64,000 nucleotides of DNA from Sterolibacterium denitrificans (GTDB lineage Bacteria > Pseudomonadota > Gammaproteobacteria > Burkholderiales > Rhodocyclaceae): assembly GCF_900174485.1 (NCBI RefSeq), contig NZ_LT837803.1, forward strand, positions 2,185,305 to 2,249,304, read 5' to 3'. Position 1 is the stretch's first letter; every line of letters begins with the position of its first letter. Shown here piece after piece: positions 49,713 through 58,479 of this stretch. The notes beneath the pieces are model-generated. The model ran no database searches. It was not told the origin of the DNA and saw nothing but the letters and a program-made list of their open reading frames with translations. The translations under genes and the position numbers were made by a program.

Positions 49713-50312
49713 ATGACTGACGGCGCCCCAAAAAACGAAAAATCCGGCCTCTGGAGCATGCTCAAGCGCCCAAGCGCAAAATATTCCCTGCTGACCCTGC
49801 TGGTGGTCGGTTTCTTCTCCGGCATCCTTTTCTGGGGTGCCTTCAACACCGGCATGGAAGCCACCAACAACCTCGATTTCTGCATCTCCTGCCATGAGAT
49901 GCGTGACAACGTCTATCAAGAGTACAAGCAGACCATCCACTATTCCAACCGCACCGGCGTGCGCGCCACCTGCCCCGACTGCCACGTGCCGAAGGACTGG
50001 ACGCACAAGATCATCCGCAAGGTACAGGCCTCGAAAGAGCTGTACGGCAAGGTCATGGGAACCATCGACACCAAGGAAAAGTTCGAGGCCAAGCGGCTTG
50101 AACTGGCTCGTCATGAGTGGAAACGCATGAAAGACAACGACTCGCGCGAATGCCGCAACTGTCACAGTTTCGACGGCATGAACGGCGAAATGCAGAAGCA
50201 GCGGGCGCGCAAGCAGCACGAGAATGCCAGGGAAGACAACATGACCTGCATCGACTGCCACAAGGGAATCGCTCACCATCTGCCCGAGGACATGACCGAA
50301 GACGACCTGTGA
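49713..50312 (+). CDS. nirT: NapC/NirT-type tetraheme cytochrome c
   Basis: This 199-residue membrane-anchored quinol dehydrogenase has a cytoplasmic N-terminus, one membrane segment (about residues 24-45) and four periplasmic hemes: C57-IS-C60-H61, C87-PD-C90-H91, C147-RN-C150-H151 and C179-ID-C182-H183. It would pass electrons from quinol to periplasmic partners, here probably the nearby NirS. AAGGACG precedes the ATG. The next gene follows by 71 bp. NirM (cytochrome c551) is missing from this cluster, and this gene may replace it. Confidence 0.93.
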   Translation: MTDGAPKNEKSGLWSMLKRPSAKYSLLTLLVVGFFSGILFWGAFNTGMEATNNLDFCISCHEMRDNVYQEYKQTIHYSNRTGVRATCPDCHVPKDWTHKIIRKVQASKELYGKVMGTIDTKEKFEAKRLELARHEWKRMKDNDSRECRNCHSFDGMNGEMQKQRARKQHENAREDNMTCIDCHKGIAHHLPEDMTEDDL

Positions 50313-50383
50313 AACGCGCCATCCTGGCGGCAGGCCGTTAAAATAGGCAAGGATTCGATATTCAAAACCTCAAGGAGTTCTCC

Positions 50384-51256
50384 ATGCAACGCACTCTGAT
50401 CACCTCTTCCGCCTTTGGACTGCTGCTCGCGCTGGGCGCCGGCCAGGCACTGGCCGCAGCACCTGACTGGAGCAAGGTAGCGAGCAAGAAAGTCGTTCTG
50501 CTCTATCCGGGCGTCTCCCCCATCGAATGGATCACCACGGGCACCAAGCACGGCGGTGCGCGGGCGCTGAAAAAGGGCGATACCTGTCTGGACTGCCACG
50601 AGAACGAAACGGCCGACATGGGAAAGAAAATCGTTTCCGGCCAAAAGAATGAACCGGCGCCGATCAAGGGCAAGGCCGGCAGCATTCCCGTCGATGTCCA
50701 GGCCGCCAATGACGGCACCAATCTCTACCTGCGCTTTACCTGGAAGCAGCCTGCCGGCGGCGGCGAGAAAATGGACAAGGACAATCCGGTCAAGCTGGCC
50801 ATCATGCTCGAGGACAACAAGGTCGAGCGGGCGGCCCAGAGCGGCTGCTGGGAAACCTGCCATGGCGATGCCCGTACCATGCCTGGCGCCAAGGATGACA
50901 AGAAGACCAAGTATGTCATCGGCGGCGATCTCAAGAGCGGCAAGTTCTATGACCTGATCCAGTGGAAGAGCAATGGCAAGGCCACGGACGGCTACATCGC
51001 CGACAAGCGCGTCATGGAAGGCGGCAAGGGGCTGGTGGATGCCAAGGGCGAGAAGAAAGGTGATACCTGGACCGTGACCATCACCCGCAAGCTGGCCGGC
51101 GGCGGCGAAGGCGACATCGCCATGGCGGCGGGCAAGACCTATAACCTGGGCTTTGCCATCCATGATGACAGCACCCTGGGACGCTTCCATCACGTCTCGC
51201 TGGGCTATGCGCTCGGCATCGACACCAAGGCAGACATCACGGCGGCCAAGTACTGA
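50384..51256 (+). CDS. Periplasmic diheme cytochrome with an ethylbenzene-dehydrogenase-type (EB_dh) domain
   Basis: The product is 290 residues. A signal peptide (cleavage near residue 25) precedes a canonical heme motif C68-LD-C71-H72 and an atypical C155-WET-C159-H160, which has three residues between the cysteines. The region about 95-285 resembles the heme-binding gamma-subunit fold of ethylbenzene dehydrogenase/DMSO-reductase relatives. CAAGGAG precedes the ATG and a terminator follows. Position after nirT suggests an electron carrier between NirT and NirS; this is inference. The family call is by pattern only. Confidence 0.75.
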   Translation: MQRTLITSSAFGLLLALGAGQALAAAPDWSKVASKKVVLLYPGVSPIEWITTGTKHGGARALKKGDTCLDCHENETADMGKKIVSGQKNEPAPIKGKAGSIPVDVQAANDGTNLYLRFTWKQPAGGGEKMDKDNPVKLAIMLEDNKVERAAQSGCWETCHGDARTMPGAKDDKKTKYVIGGDLKSGKFYDLIQWKSNGKATDGYIADKRVMEGGKGLVDAKGEKKGDTWTVTITRKLAGGGEGDIAMAAGKTYNLGFAIHDDSTLGRFHHVSLGYALGIDTKADITAAKY

Positions 51257-51306
51257 GGACAGGCGCAAGGTCACCATCGCTCCGTCGCCATGCGCAAACC
51301 CTACCT

Positions 51307-51340
51307 GCGAGCGCCGGCATCGTCGGCGCTCGCTGTTTTT
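51307..51340 (+). terminator. Terminator after the diheme cytochrome
   Basis: A perfect 10-bp stem (GCGAGCGCCG 51307-51316 with CGGCGCTCGC 51324-51333) is followed by TGTTTTT. It separates nirT and the cytochrome from nirE. Confidence 0.88.
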
Positions 51341-51477
51341 AGGGTCGCAATTTTCCGCATACCGGAACTGCACGCGCTGCCGCCACGCATCGAGAGAAGC
51401 GAAAATATCTCCTATACCTCCTTATTGCGCCCGGTCACGCCAGCGATGAATGGAAAAATCCGGGTACGAGCACAGGC

Positions 51478-52314
51478 ATGAGCAGCATGGATACGCAAAA
51501 ACTCATACAACGCATCGGCACGGTGTATCTGGTGGGTGCCGGCCCCGGCGATCCGGAGCTGTTGACCCTGCGCGCCGCGCGCCTGTTGCGTGAGTGCTCC
51601 GCCGTCGTGTATGACAACCTCGTCGGCCAGGGCGTGCTCGACATGATCAACAAGGATGCCAAACGCATCTATGTCGGCAAGGAAGCCGGTCGCCACACCC
51701 TCTCGCAGGAAAAAATCAACGATCTGCTCGTCGAACTCGCTACCGCAGGAGTCGATGTCGTCCGCCTCAAGGGCGGTCATCCCTTCATCTTCGGCCGGGG
51801 CGGCGAGGAGATCGAACAGCTCATCGAGCACGGCATCCCCTGCGAGGTCGTGCCTGGCATCACTGCGGCATCCGGCATGTCTGCCTGCGCCGGCATTCCC
51901 CTGACCCATCGCGATTTCGCCCAGGCCTGCATCTTCGTCACCGGCCATCTGCAGGACGGCAGCGTAGACCTCGACTGGCCGACGCTGGCGCGCCCCCATC
52001 AGACCATCGTCGTCTATATGGGGATCGCGGCACTCGCTGAAATCTGTCATCAACTGGTACGCCACGGCCTGCCGGCAAGCACGCCGGCGGCAATTGTCCG
52101 CCATGCCACCCTGCCCGACCAGCAAGTCATCGTGGCTGCGCTGGATTCACTGCCGGCAGAGGCAAAAGCCGCCGGCATCACCAGCCCGGCATTGATCATC
52201 GTCGGTGAAGTCGTATCGCTGCGCGCCCGGCTCATTCAGCCGGAACGAAGAACCGCATCAGCCGGAATTCCGGGGGGACTACCTGACAAGCCCTGTCGAT
52301 TAACCTGCAGTTGA
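51478..52314 (+). CDS. nirE: Uroporphyrinogen-III C-methyltransferase NirE
   Basis: This 278-residue SAM-dependent enzyme methylates uroporphyrinogen III twice to precorrin-2, on the way to siroheme and heme d1. The motifs VYLVGAGPGDPELLTLRA, VVYDNLVG, RLKGGHPFIFGRGGEE and VPGITAASG are complete. It has no CysG ferrochelatase domain. GTACGAGCACAGGC precedes the ATG without a strong ribosome-binding site. Its placement next to norCB, away from nirF-nirN, fits a dedicated copy for denitrification. The norC FNR box lies at its 3' end. Confidence 0.93.
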   Translation: MSSMDTQKLIQRIGTVYLVGAGPGDPELLTLRAARLLRECSAVVYDNLVGQGVLDMINKDAKRIYVGKEAGRHTLSQEKINDLLVELATAGVDVVRLKGGHPFIFGRGGEEIEQLIEHGIPCEVVPGITAASGMSACAGIPLTHRDFAQACIFVTGHLQDGSVDLDWPTLARPHQTIVVYMGIAALAEICHQLVRHGLPASTPAAIVRHATLPDQQVIVAALDSLPAEAKAAGITSPALIIVGEVVSLRARLIQPERRTASAGIPGGLPDKPCRLTCS

Positions 52315-52324
52315 TTGATGTCAA
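52311..52324 (+). promoter_or_regulatory. FNR/DNR box upstream of norC
   Basis: TTGATTGATGTCAA differs from TTGAT-N4-ATCAA at one base. Its first four bases overlap the nirE stop. With the TATATT -10 at 52347-52352 and a start near 52359, the box centre lies at about -41.5, the class II activator position. Confidence 0.85.
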
Positions 52325-52346
52325 GGAGGCCAACTTATTTGAAACT

Positions 52347-52352
52347 TATATT
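52347..52352 (+). promoter_or_regulatory. -10 element of the norCB promoter
   Basis: TATATT is centred about 32 bases after the FNR/DNR box centre, as in FNR-activated promoters. No -35 is expected, since the activator replaces it. It is 62 bases before the norC ATG. Confidence 0.65.
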
Positions 52353-52414
52353 GCTTCCTGTTTTTCAAAGAAACATTTAAAATACTTTTTTTCAACTTGA
52401 GCCATGGAGACGAG

Positions 52415-52843
52415 ATGAGCGGAGGCACATTCACCACGTCGATGGCCAGGAATATCTTCTACGGAGGAACGGTGTTCTTCTTCCTGATATTTCTGGCACT
52501 CACGTATCAAACCGAGAAAGCATTGCCGGGACGCGATAACCGGCAAAACCTGACACCGGCTGCCGCCGAGGGCAAGAAGCTCTGGGAAGTCAATAATTGC
52601 ATTGGCTGCCACAGCCTGCTGGGCGAAGGTGCTTACTTCGCACCGGAACTCGGCAACGTCTACAAGCGCCGCGGCCCGGATTTCATCAAGGCCTGGATCC
52701 AGGCACAGCCGACCGGCACGCCGGGACGCCGCCAGATGCCGCACTTTGATTTCACCGACAAGGAACTCGACGATCTCGTCGAATTCTTCAAGTACGTCTC
52801 GGAAATCAATACTGCCAACTGGCCGCCTAACATCGAGGGTTAA
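52415..52843 (+). CDS. norC: Nitric oxide reductase subunit C (NorC)
   Basis: The product is 142 residues. A single membrane segment (about 16-32) anchors a periplasmic cytochrome c domain with C62-IG-C65-H66. NorC passes electrons to the NorB active site. The ATG at 52415 follows GGAGACGAG; a TTG six codons upstream is not needed. norB starts 15 bp downstream. This is the cNor (cytochrome c-dependent) type. Confidence 0.97.
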   Translation: MSGGTFTTSMARNIFYGGTVFFFLIFLALTYQTEKALPGRDNRQNLTPAAAEGKKLWEVNNCIGCHSLLGEGAYFAPELGNVYKRRGPDFIKAWIQAQPTGTPGRRQMPHFDFTDKELDDLVEFFKYVSEINTANWPPNIEG

Positions 52844-54232
<1,389 letters not shown>

Positions 54233-54248
54233 GGCGGTGTTCCATAGC

Positions 54249-54276
54249 CGGTACGGAAAGACTTTCGTCCGTACCG
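54249..54276 (+). other. Hairpin between norB and norE
   Basis: A perfect 9-bp stem (CGGTACGGA 54249-54257 with TCCGTACCG 54268-54276) and 10-base loop lie just after the norB stop, ahead of a second hairpin. It may protect the 3' end of norCB mRNA or help terminate. Confidence 0.6.
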
Positions 54277-54283
54277 CCAAGAC

Positions 54284-54309
54284 GAAACCCCGGCTCCGGC
54301 CGGGGTTTC
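54284..54309 (+). terminator. Hairpin, possible attenuator between norB and norE
   Basis: A 10-bp GC-rich stem (GAAACCCCGG 54284-54293 with CCGGGGTTTC 54300-54309) is followed by only a short T-rich run (ATTTTG). Partial termination would lower norEF expression relative to norCB. Confidence 0.65.
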
Positions 54310-54332
54310 CATTTTGAAAAGGAATAACCACA

Positions 54333-54956
54333 ATGAGCACATCATCATTGATGGCATCCGGCGAGGCCGACAGCGAAGTTGCTCAACCCCAACTGCATGC
54401 CGAAGGCTCGCTGCCGGGCGATCTGGCAGTCTGGATATTCATCTGGTCCGAACTGCTGGTCTTTGCCTTGTTCTTCATCGGCTACGCCGTGGTACGGACC
54501 TACAACATCGAGGAATTCGTGACCTACCAGGACACGCTGGACCGCACCTCGGGAGCGATCAACACGGCCCTCCTGCTGACCGCCAGCTGGTTCGTGGCAC
54601 GCGCCGTGGCAGCCATCCGCGTCGGCCGCTCGGCCCTTTCGGCAAATTTCCTGATGGCCGGCATCGTCTGCGGCGGCGGATTTCTGGTCGTCAAAATGTT
54701 CGAATATTCGGCCAAGTTCGCCCAGGGCATCGACCTGACCACCAACACCTTCTATTTTTTCTATCTTGCGCTGACCTTCTTCCATTTCATGCACGTCGTC
54801 CTCGGCATGATCATTCTCCTTGCCGTCTGGAACAAGACGCGCCAGGGCGGCTACAGCCCGGCCGACCATCACGGCATGGAAACCGGGGCCAGCTACTGGC
54901 ACATGGTGGACCTGGTCTGGCTGATCCTGTTCCCGCTCGTTTATGTCATCAGGTGA
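54333..54956 (+). CDS. norE: NorE, cytochrome c oxidase subunit III-like protein
   Basis: The product is 207 residues with about five membrane segments and the subunit III motifs (GDLAVWIFIWSELLVFALFF, FFHFMHVVLGM, YWHMVDLVWLILFPLVY). NorE is an accessory factor for full NO reductase activity; it is not part of the purified enzyme. AAAAGGAATAACC precedes the ATG. norF begins five bases after its stop. Confidence 0.93.
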   Translation: MSTSSLMASGEADSEVAQPQLHAEGSLPGDLAVWIFIWSELLVFALFFIGYAVVRTYNIEEFVTYQDTLDRTSGAINTALLLTASWFVARAVAAIRVGRSALSANFLMAGIVCGGGFLVVKMFEYSAKFAQGIDLTTNTFYFFYLALTFFHFMHVVLGMIILLAVWNKTRQGGYSPADHHGMETGASYWHMVDLVWLILFPLVYVIR

Positions 54957-54961
54957 TCAAA

Positions 54962-55222
54962 ATGAAGACACGCACACTCGATCTGACTTTTGCCGCGCTC
55001 ATGGTGATCACCTTCATCATGTGGCAGATCGGCGAACACCACGGCCAGGGCCCGCTGGTAGCCGGCGTTCTGTTGGCGCTGGCCGGCATCAAGGGCTGGT
55101 GGGTGGCCGATGAATTCATGGGCCTGCGCCACGCCGCCATGCACTGGCGGCTGATCCTTTTGCTGTGGCTGATCATCGTCGTCCTGGGTATCGGCATCGC
55201 CTATTACTTCAGCCTGGGCTGA
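54962..55222 (+). CDS. norF: NorF, small membrane protein of the nor cluster
   Basis: This 86-residue protein has three hydrophobic segments (about 10-22, 32-48 and 63-83) and resembles cytochrome c oxidase subunit IV. It pairs with norE in many denitrifiers and supports NO reductase function. The start ATG at 54962 lies five bases after the norE stop. Confidence 0.88.
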   Translation: MKTRTLDLTFAALMVITFIMWQIGEHHGQGPLVAGVLLALAGIKGWWVADEFMGLRHAAMHWRLILLLWLIIVVLGIGIAYYFSLG

Positions 55223-55342
55223 GCCTAATTCTGAGACTGATTACGCCCCAGAATTCCGCACCTCCCGCCGGCAGGACTGGCCCCGCCTATCCACCCGCCG
55301 GCGGGATTGTTATATTGAACGCAACCTGAACCCGGAGTCACG

Positions 55343-56134
55343 ATGACGCAGCAGGACATTCCCTATTACGCAGCCGCTGGCAATGAAGTGTCGCTCTTCG
55401 AGCAGGCCTGGAAGAATCATCTGCCCCTGCTCATCAAAGGCCCGACCGGCGTCGGCAAGACGCGCTTCGTCGCCCACATGGCCGCCCGCCTCGGCCTGCC
55501 CTTGCATACGGTGGCCTGCCATGACGACCTCACGGCGGCCGACCTGATCGGCCGCCACCTGATCGGCGACAACGGCACCACCTACTGGAGCGATGGCCCG
55601 CTGACGCGAGCCGTGCGGCAGGGCGGCATCTGCTATCTCGACGAAATCGTCGAGGCGCGCAAGGACACCACCGTGGTCATCCATCCGCTGGCGGACCACC
55701 GCCGCACGTTGCCGATCGACCGCACCGGCGAGGTCCTGCACGCACCGGACAACTTCATGCTGGTGGTGTCCTACAACCCCGGCTACCAGAACTTCATGAA
55801 AAGCATGAAGCCGTCGACGCGTCAGCGCTTCGTCGCCCTGAGCTTCGACTTCCCGGCAGCCGAACGCGAGGAGGCCATCCTGCGCAGCGAAACCGGCTGC
55901 GACGAAATGACCGCGCGCCGCCTGGTCTCGATCGGCCGCAGCCTGCGCAACCTGAAGGATGTCGATCTGGAGGAAGTACCCAGCACGCGTCTGCTGGTCT
56001 ATGCTGCAGTGTTGATCAAGAACGGCATGGACCCGGTCGTCGCCTGCCGCAGCGCCATGATCGAAAGCCTCTCCGATGACCGGGAGATCACCGAAACCCT
56101 GATGGAAGTCGTCCTTGCCACTTTCGGCCGCTAG
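55343..56134 (+). CDS. norQ: NorQ, MoxR-type AAA+ ATPase
   Basis: The product is 263 residues. Walker A is [10 protein letters not shown] and Walker B ICYLDEIVEA; the family is CbbQ/NirQ/NorQ. With NorD it inserts or activates the NorB metal centre (FeB). GGAGTCACG precedes the ATG. A TATATT hexamer (55311-55316) ahead may be a -10, so norQ-X-norD could have its own promoter. Confidence 0.95.
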   Translation: MTQQDIPYYAAAGNEVSLFEQAWKNHLPLLIKGPTGVGKTRFVAHMAARLGLPLHTVACHDDLTAADLIGRHLIGDNGTTYWSDGPLTRAVRQGGICYLDEIVEARKDTTVVIHPLADHRRTLPIDRTGEVLHAPDNFMLVVSYNPGYQNFMKSMKPSTRQRFVALSFDFPAAEREEAILRSETGCDEMTARRLVSIGRSLRNLKDVDLEEVPSTRLLVYAAVLIKNGMDPVVACRSAMIESLSDDREITETLMEVVLATFGR

Positions 56135-56199
56135 TCCACACCGTTCAGCCCATCACCATTCCCTGTCCCCTTCTCCTTTTTCCCATCCCTGCTGATGCC

Positions 56200-56598
56200 A
56201 TGAACGAAACCAGCGCAACCGGCGACGACGACTTCGACAGGGTGCTCGCCATCACCGCCGAAGCGCTGTTCCTCGCCAATCTGCTGCTGCTTCCCGGCAT
56301 CTCCTTCCTGATCATCATCTGGCTGCGCTGGCGCTACAACCCGCAGGCCGGCGCGCTCGCCCGCTGCCACATCGCCCAGACCTTCTTCGTCAGCCTGTGG
56401 GGCGGACTGCTGCTGGTCATCTTCAGCCTCGGCTTCATCGCCCTGGCCGGTCTGCATTCCCAATGGACCTGGGTGGTGGTGATCATCTATTTCACCTGCA
56501 TCCACTCGACCCTGGTCCTGCTCGGCGTCTTCGGCCTCGCGCGCGCCATCGCCGGACAGGAATACGTCTACCCACTGATCGGCGTGCGCTGCCGCTGA
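56200..56598 (+). CDS. Small membrane protein between norQ and norD
   Basis: This 132-residue protein has three hydrophobic segments (about 26-45, 60-85 and 90-115) and an acidic N-terminus. I do not recognise a named family. It is flanked by norQ (65 bp) and norD (30 bp), co-oriented, and probably in the same transcript. Its position suggests a role in NO reductase maturation or placement; nothing in its sequence proves this. Confidence 0.75.
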   Translation: MNETSATGDDDFDRVLAITAEALFLANLLLLPGISFLIIIWLRWRYNPQAGALARCHIAQTFFVSLWGGLLLVIFSLGFIALAGLHSQWTWVVVIIYFTCIHSTLVLLGVFGLARAIAGQEYVYPLIGVRCR

Positions 56599-56628
56599 CG
56601 GCAGCAACGCGCCTTCTCCGCAAACGGC

Positions 56629-58473
56629 ATGGAAGAATACATCGGCGAACTCTGGCACCGCCTCATCAGCCGCGCCGCGCTGCGTGAATACGCAGCCGCC
56701 GCCATCACCCTCGATGAAGTCGAACGCAGCGCCGGCCTGCTGTTCCGCGCCTTCGGCGGCGATCCCGGACTGCGTATCGCCCCGGCCGCCGACACGCGCC
56801 ACGGCGGCCGCCTGCGCCTGTTCCAGCGCATGGCGCACAGCGGCGACAAACTCGCGCTGGCGGCACGCGATGCCGAAACGCTGCACCTGCCCGCGCGGCT
56901 GGCGCTGTTTCCCGAGAAGGCGCTCAACCGCGATCTCTACCTGTGGCTCACCGCGCTGGCTGCGCGCACCGATGAACGGAACGACGACTGGCTTGCCGCC
57001 AATCAACGCGCCACGCTGGCCGTGCTCGCCGATTACCCCGGACTCGAACCGCGCTATGCGCGTCTGGTCGCCGCCACCCTGGCGCAGCGCATCGACCCGG
57101 CACGCCTGCCGGCCGACGAAGCCGCGCGCGAAAACGCCATCCGCCGCGCCCTGCAAGCACCCGGCAGCGTCGGCGAACTGCCGCCGCTGACGCGCAAAAA
57201 AGCCCTCAGCATCCAGCCCGTGCCGCTCTGGCTGCGGCCCTTGCCGGAAATCGAACTCAAATCCGCCTCCGGCAAAAAACAGCATGAAAGCGCCGAAGGC
57301 GGCGGTACCGAACAAAAAGGCGGCGACAAGCGCTATCAGGCCGAGCGCACCGACATGCCGGAAAACGAATCGCCCTTCGTCCTGATGTTCCGCGCCGAAA
57401 GCCTGCTGTCGTGGGCCGAATACGTCAAGGTCAATCGCGACACCGAAGAGGATCCGGATCCGGACATCGCCAGCAAGGCCGAAAGCATGGACAAGCTGAC
57501 GCTGGCCCGCGACAACAAGGCCGTCGCCAGCAAGGTGCGCTTCGATCTCGACCTGCCCTCCGCCGCCGAAGATGACGTACCCATCGGCGAAGGCATTCCA
57601 CTGCCGGAATGGGACTGGAAGCGCCGCCGGATGAAGCCCGACTGGTGCCGCCTGCAAACCATGGAAGCACGGCACGCGCCGCCCACGCCGCTGCCCGAGC
57701 ATCTGCACGTCGCGGCGCGCCGCCTGCGCTCGCAATTCGCCGCGCTGGCCTCCGCCAAACGCTGGCAGAAAAACCAGCCGGAAGGCGAGGAACTCGACAT
57801 CGAAACCTGCGTGCGCGCCTTTGCCGACCGCCGCGCCGGCCATGCGGGCAGCATGCCGGCCTATCTGTCACGCACCCAGCAGGTGCGTGACCTGTCCTGC
57901 CTGCTGCTGGCCGATCTGTCGCTATCCACGGATGCAGGCATCGCCGACGACATGCGCGTCATCGACGCCATCCGCGACGGCATGCTGCTGTTTGCCGAAG
58001 CCCTCTCGGCCTGCGGCGACAGCTTCGCCATGTACGGGTTTTCGTCGCTGAAGCGCGGCAACATCCGCTTTCACGAAATCAAGCCCTTTGACGCCGTCTA
58101 TGACTCAGCCTGCCGGGGACGCATCGCAGCCATCCGGCCGGGCTACTACACGCGCATGGGCGCGGCCATCCGACGCGCCACCGCGCTGCTCGAAGAACAA
58201 TCGCAAGCCCAGCGCCTGCTACTGATCCTGTCCGACGGCAAACCCACCGACATCGACGCCTACGAAGGCCGCTACGCCATCGAAGACACGCGCATGAGCC
58301 TGGTCGAGGCCCGCCGCGCCGGCATCCAGCCCTTCTGCCTGACCATCGACCGCGAAGGCGCCGATTACCTGCCGCATCTGTTCGGGCCGGGCGGTTTCCT
58401 CGTCCTGCGCCATCCGGAAGAACTCGCGCGCCGCCTGCCCCTGCTCTACTCCCAGCTCACCCGGCCGGGCTGA
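56629..58473 (+). CDS. norD: NorD, VWA-domain NO reductase activation protein
   Basis: The product is 614 residues. A C-terminal von Willebrand A domain (about 420-610) holds the MIDAS motif DLSLST. The N-terminal 400 residues are the NorD/CbbO-type domain, with an acidic, Lys/Glu-rich linker around 205-245. NorD partners the NorQ ATPase in activating NO reductase. It is the last gene of the island and converges on cphA with seven bases between the coding ends. Confidence 0.95.
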   Translation: MEEYIGELWHRLISRAALREYAAAAITLDEVERSAGLLFRAFGGDPGLRIAPAADTRHGGRLRLFQRMAHSGDKLALAARDAETLHLPARLALFPEKALNRDLYLWLTALAARTDERNDDWLAANQRATLAVLADYPGLEPRYARLVAATLAQRIDPARLPADEAARENAIRRALQAPGSVGELPPLTRKKALSIQPVPLWLRPLPEIELKSASGKKQHESAEGGGTEQKGGDKRYQAERTDMPENESPFVLMFRAESLLSWAEYVKVNRDTEEDPDPDIASKAESMDKLTLARDNKAVASKVRFDLDLPSAAEDDVPIGEGIPLPEWDWKRRRMKPDWCRLQTMEARHAPPTPLPEHLHVAARRLRSQFAALASAKRWQKNQPEGEELDIETCVRAFADRRAGHAGSMPAYLSRTQQVRDLSCLLLADLSLSTDAGIADDMRVIDAIRDGMLLFAEALSACGDSFAMYGFSSLKRGNIRFHEIKPFDAVYDSACRGRIAAIRPGYYTRMGAAIRRATALLEEQSQAQRLLLILSDGKPTDIDAYEGRYAIEDTRMSLVEARRAGIQPFCLTIDREGADYLPHLFGPGGFLVLRHPEELARRLPLLYSQLTRPG

Positions 58474-58479
58474 ATCGCT

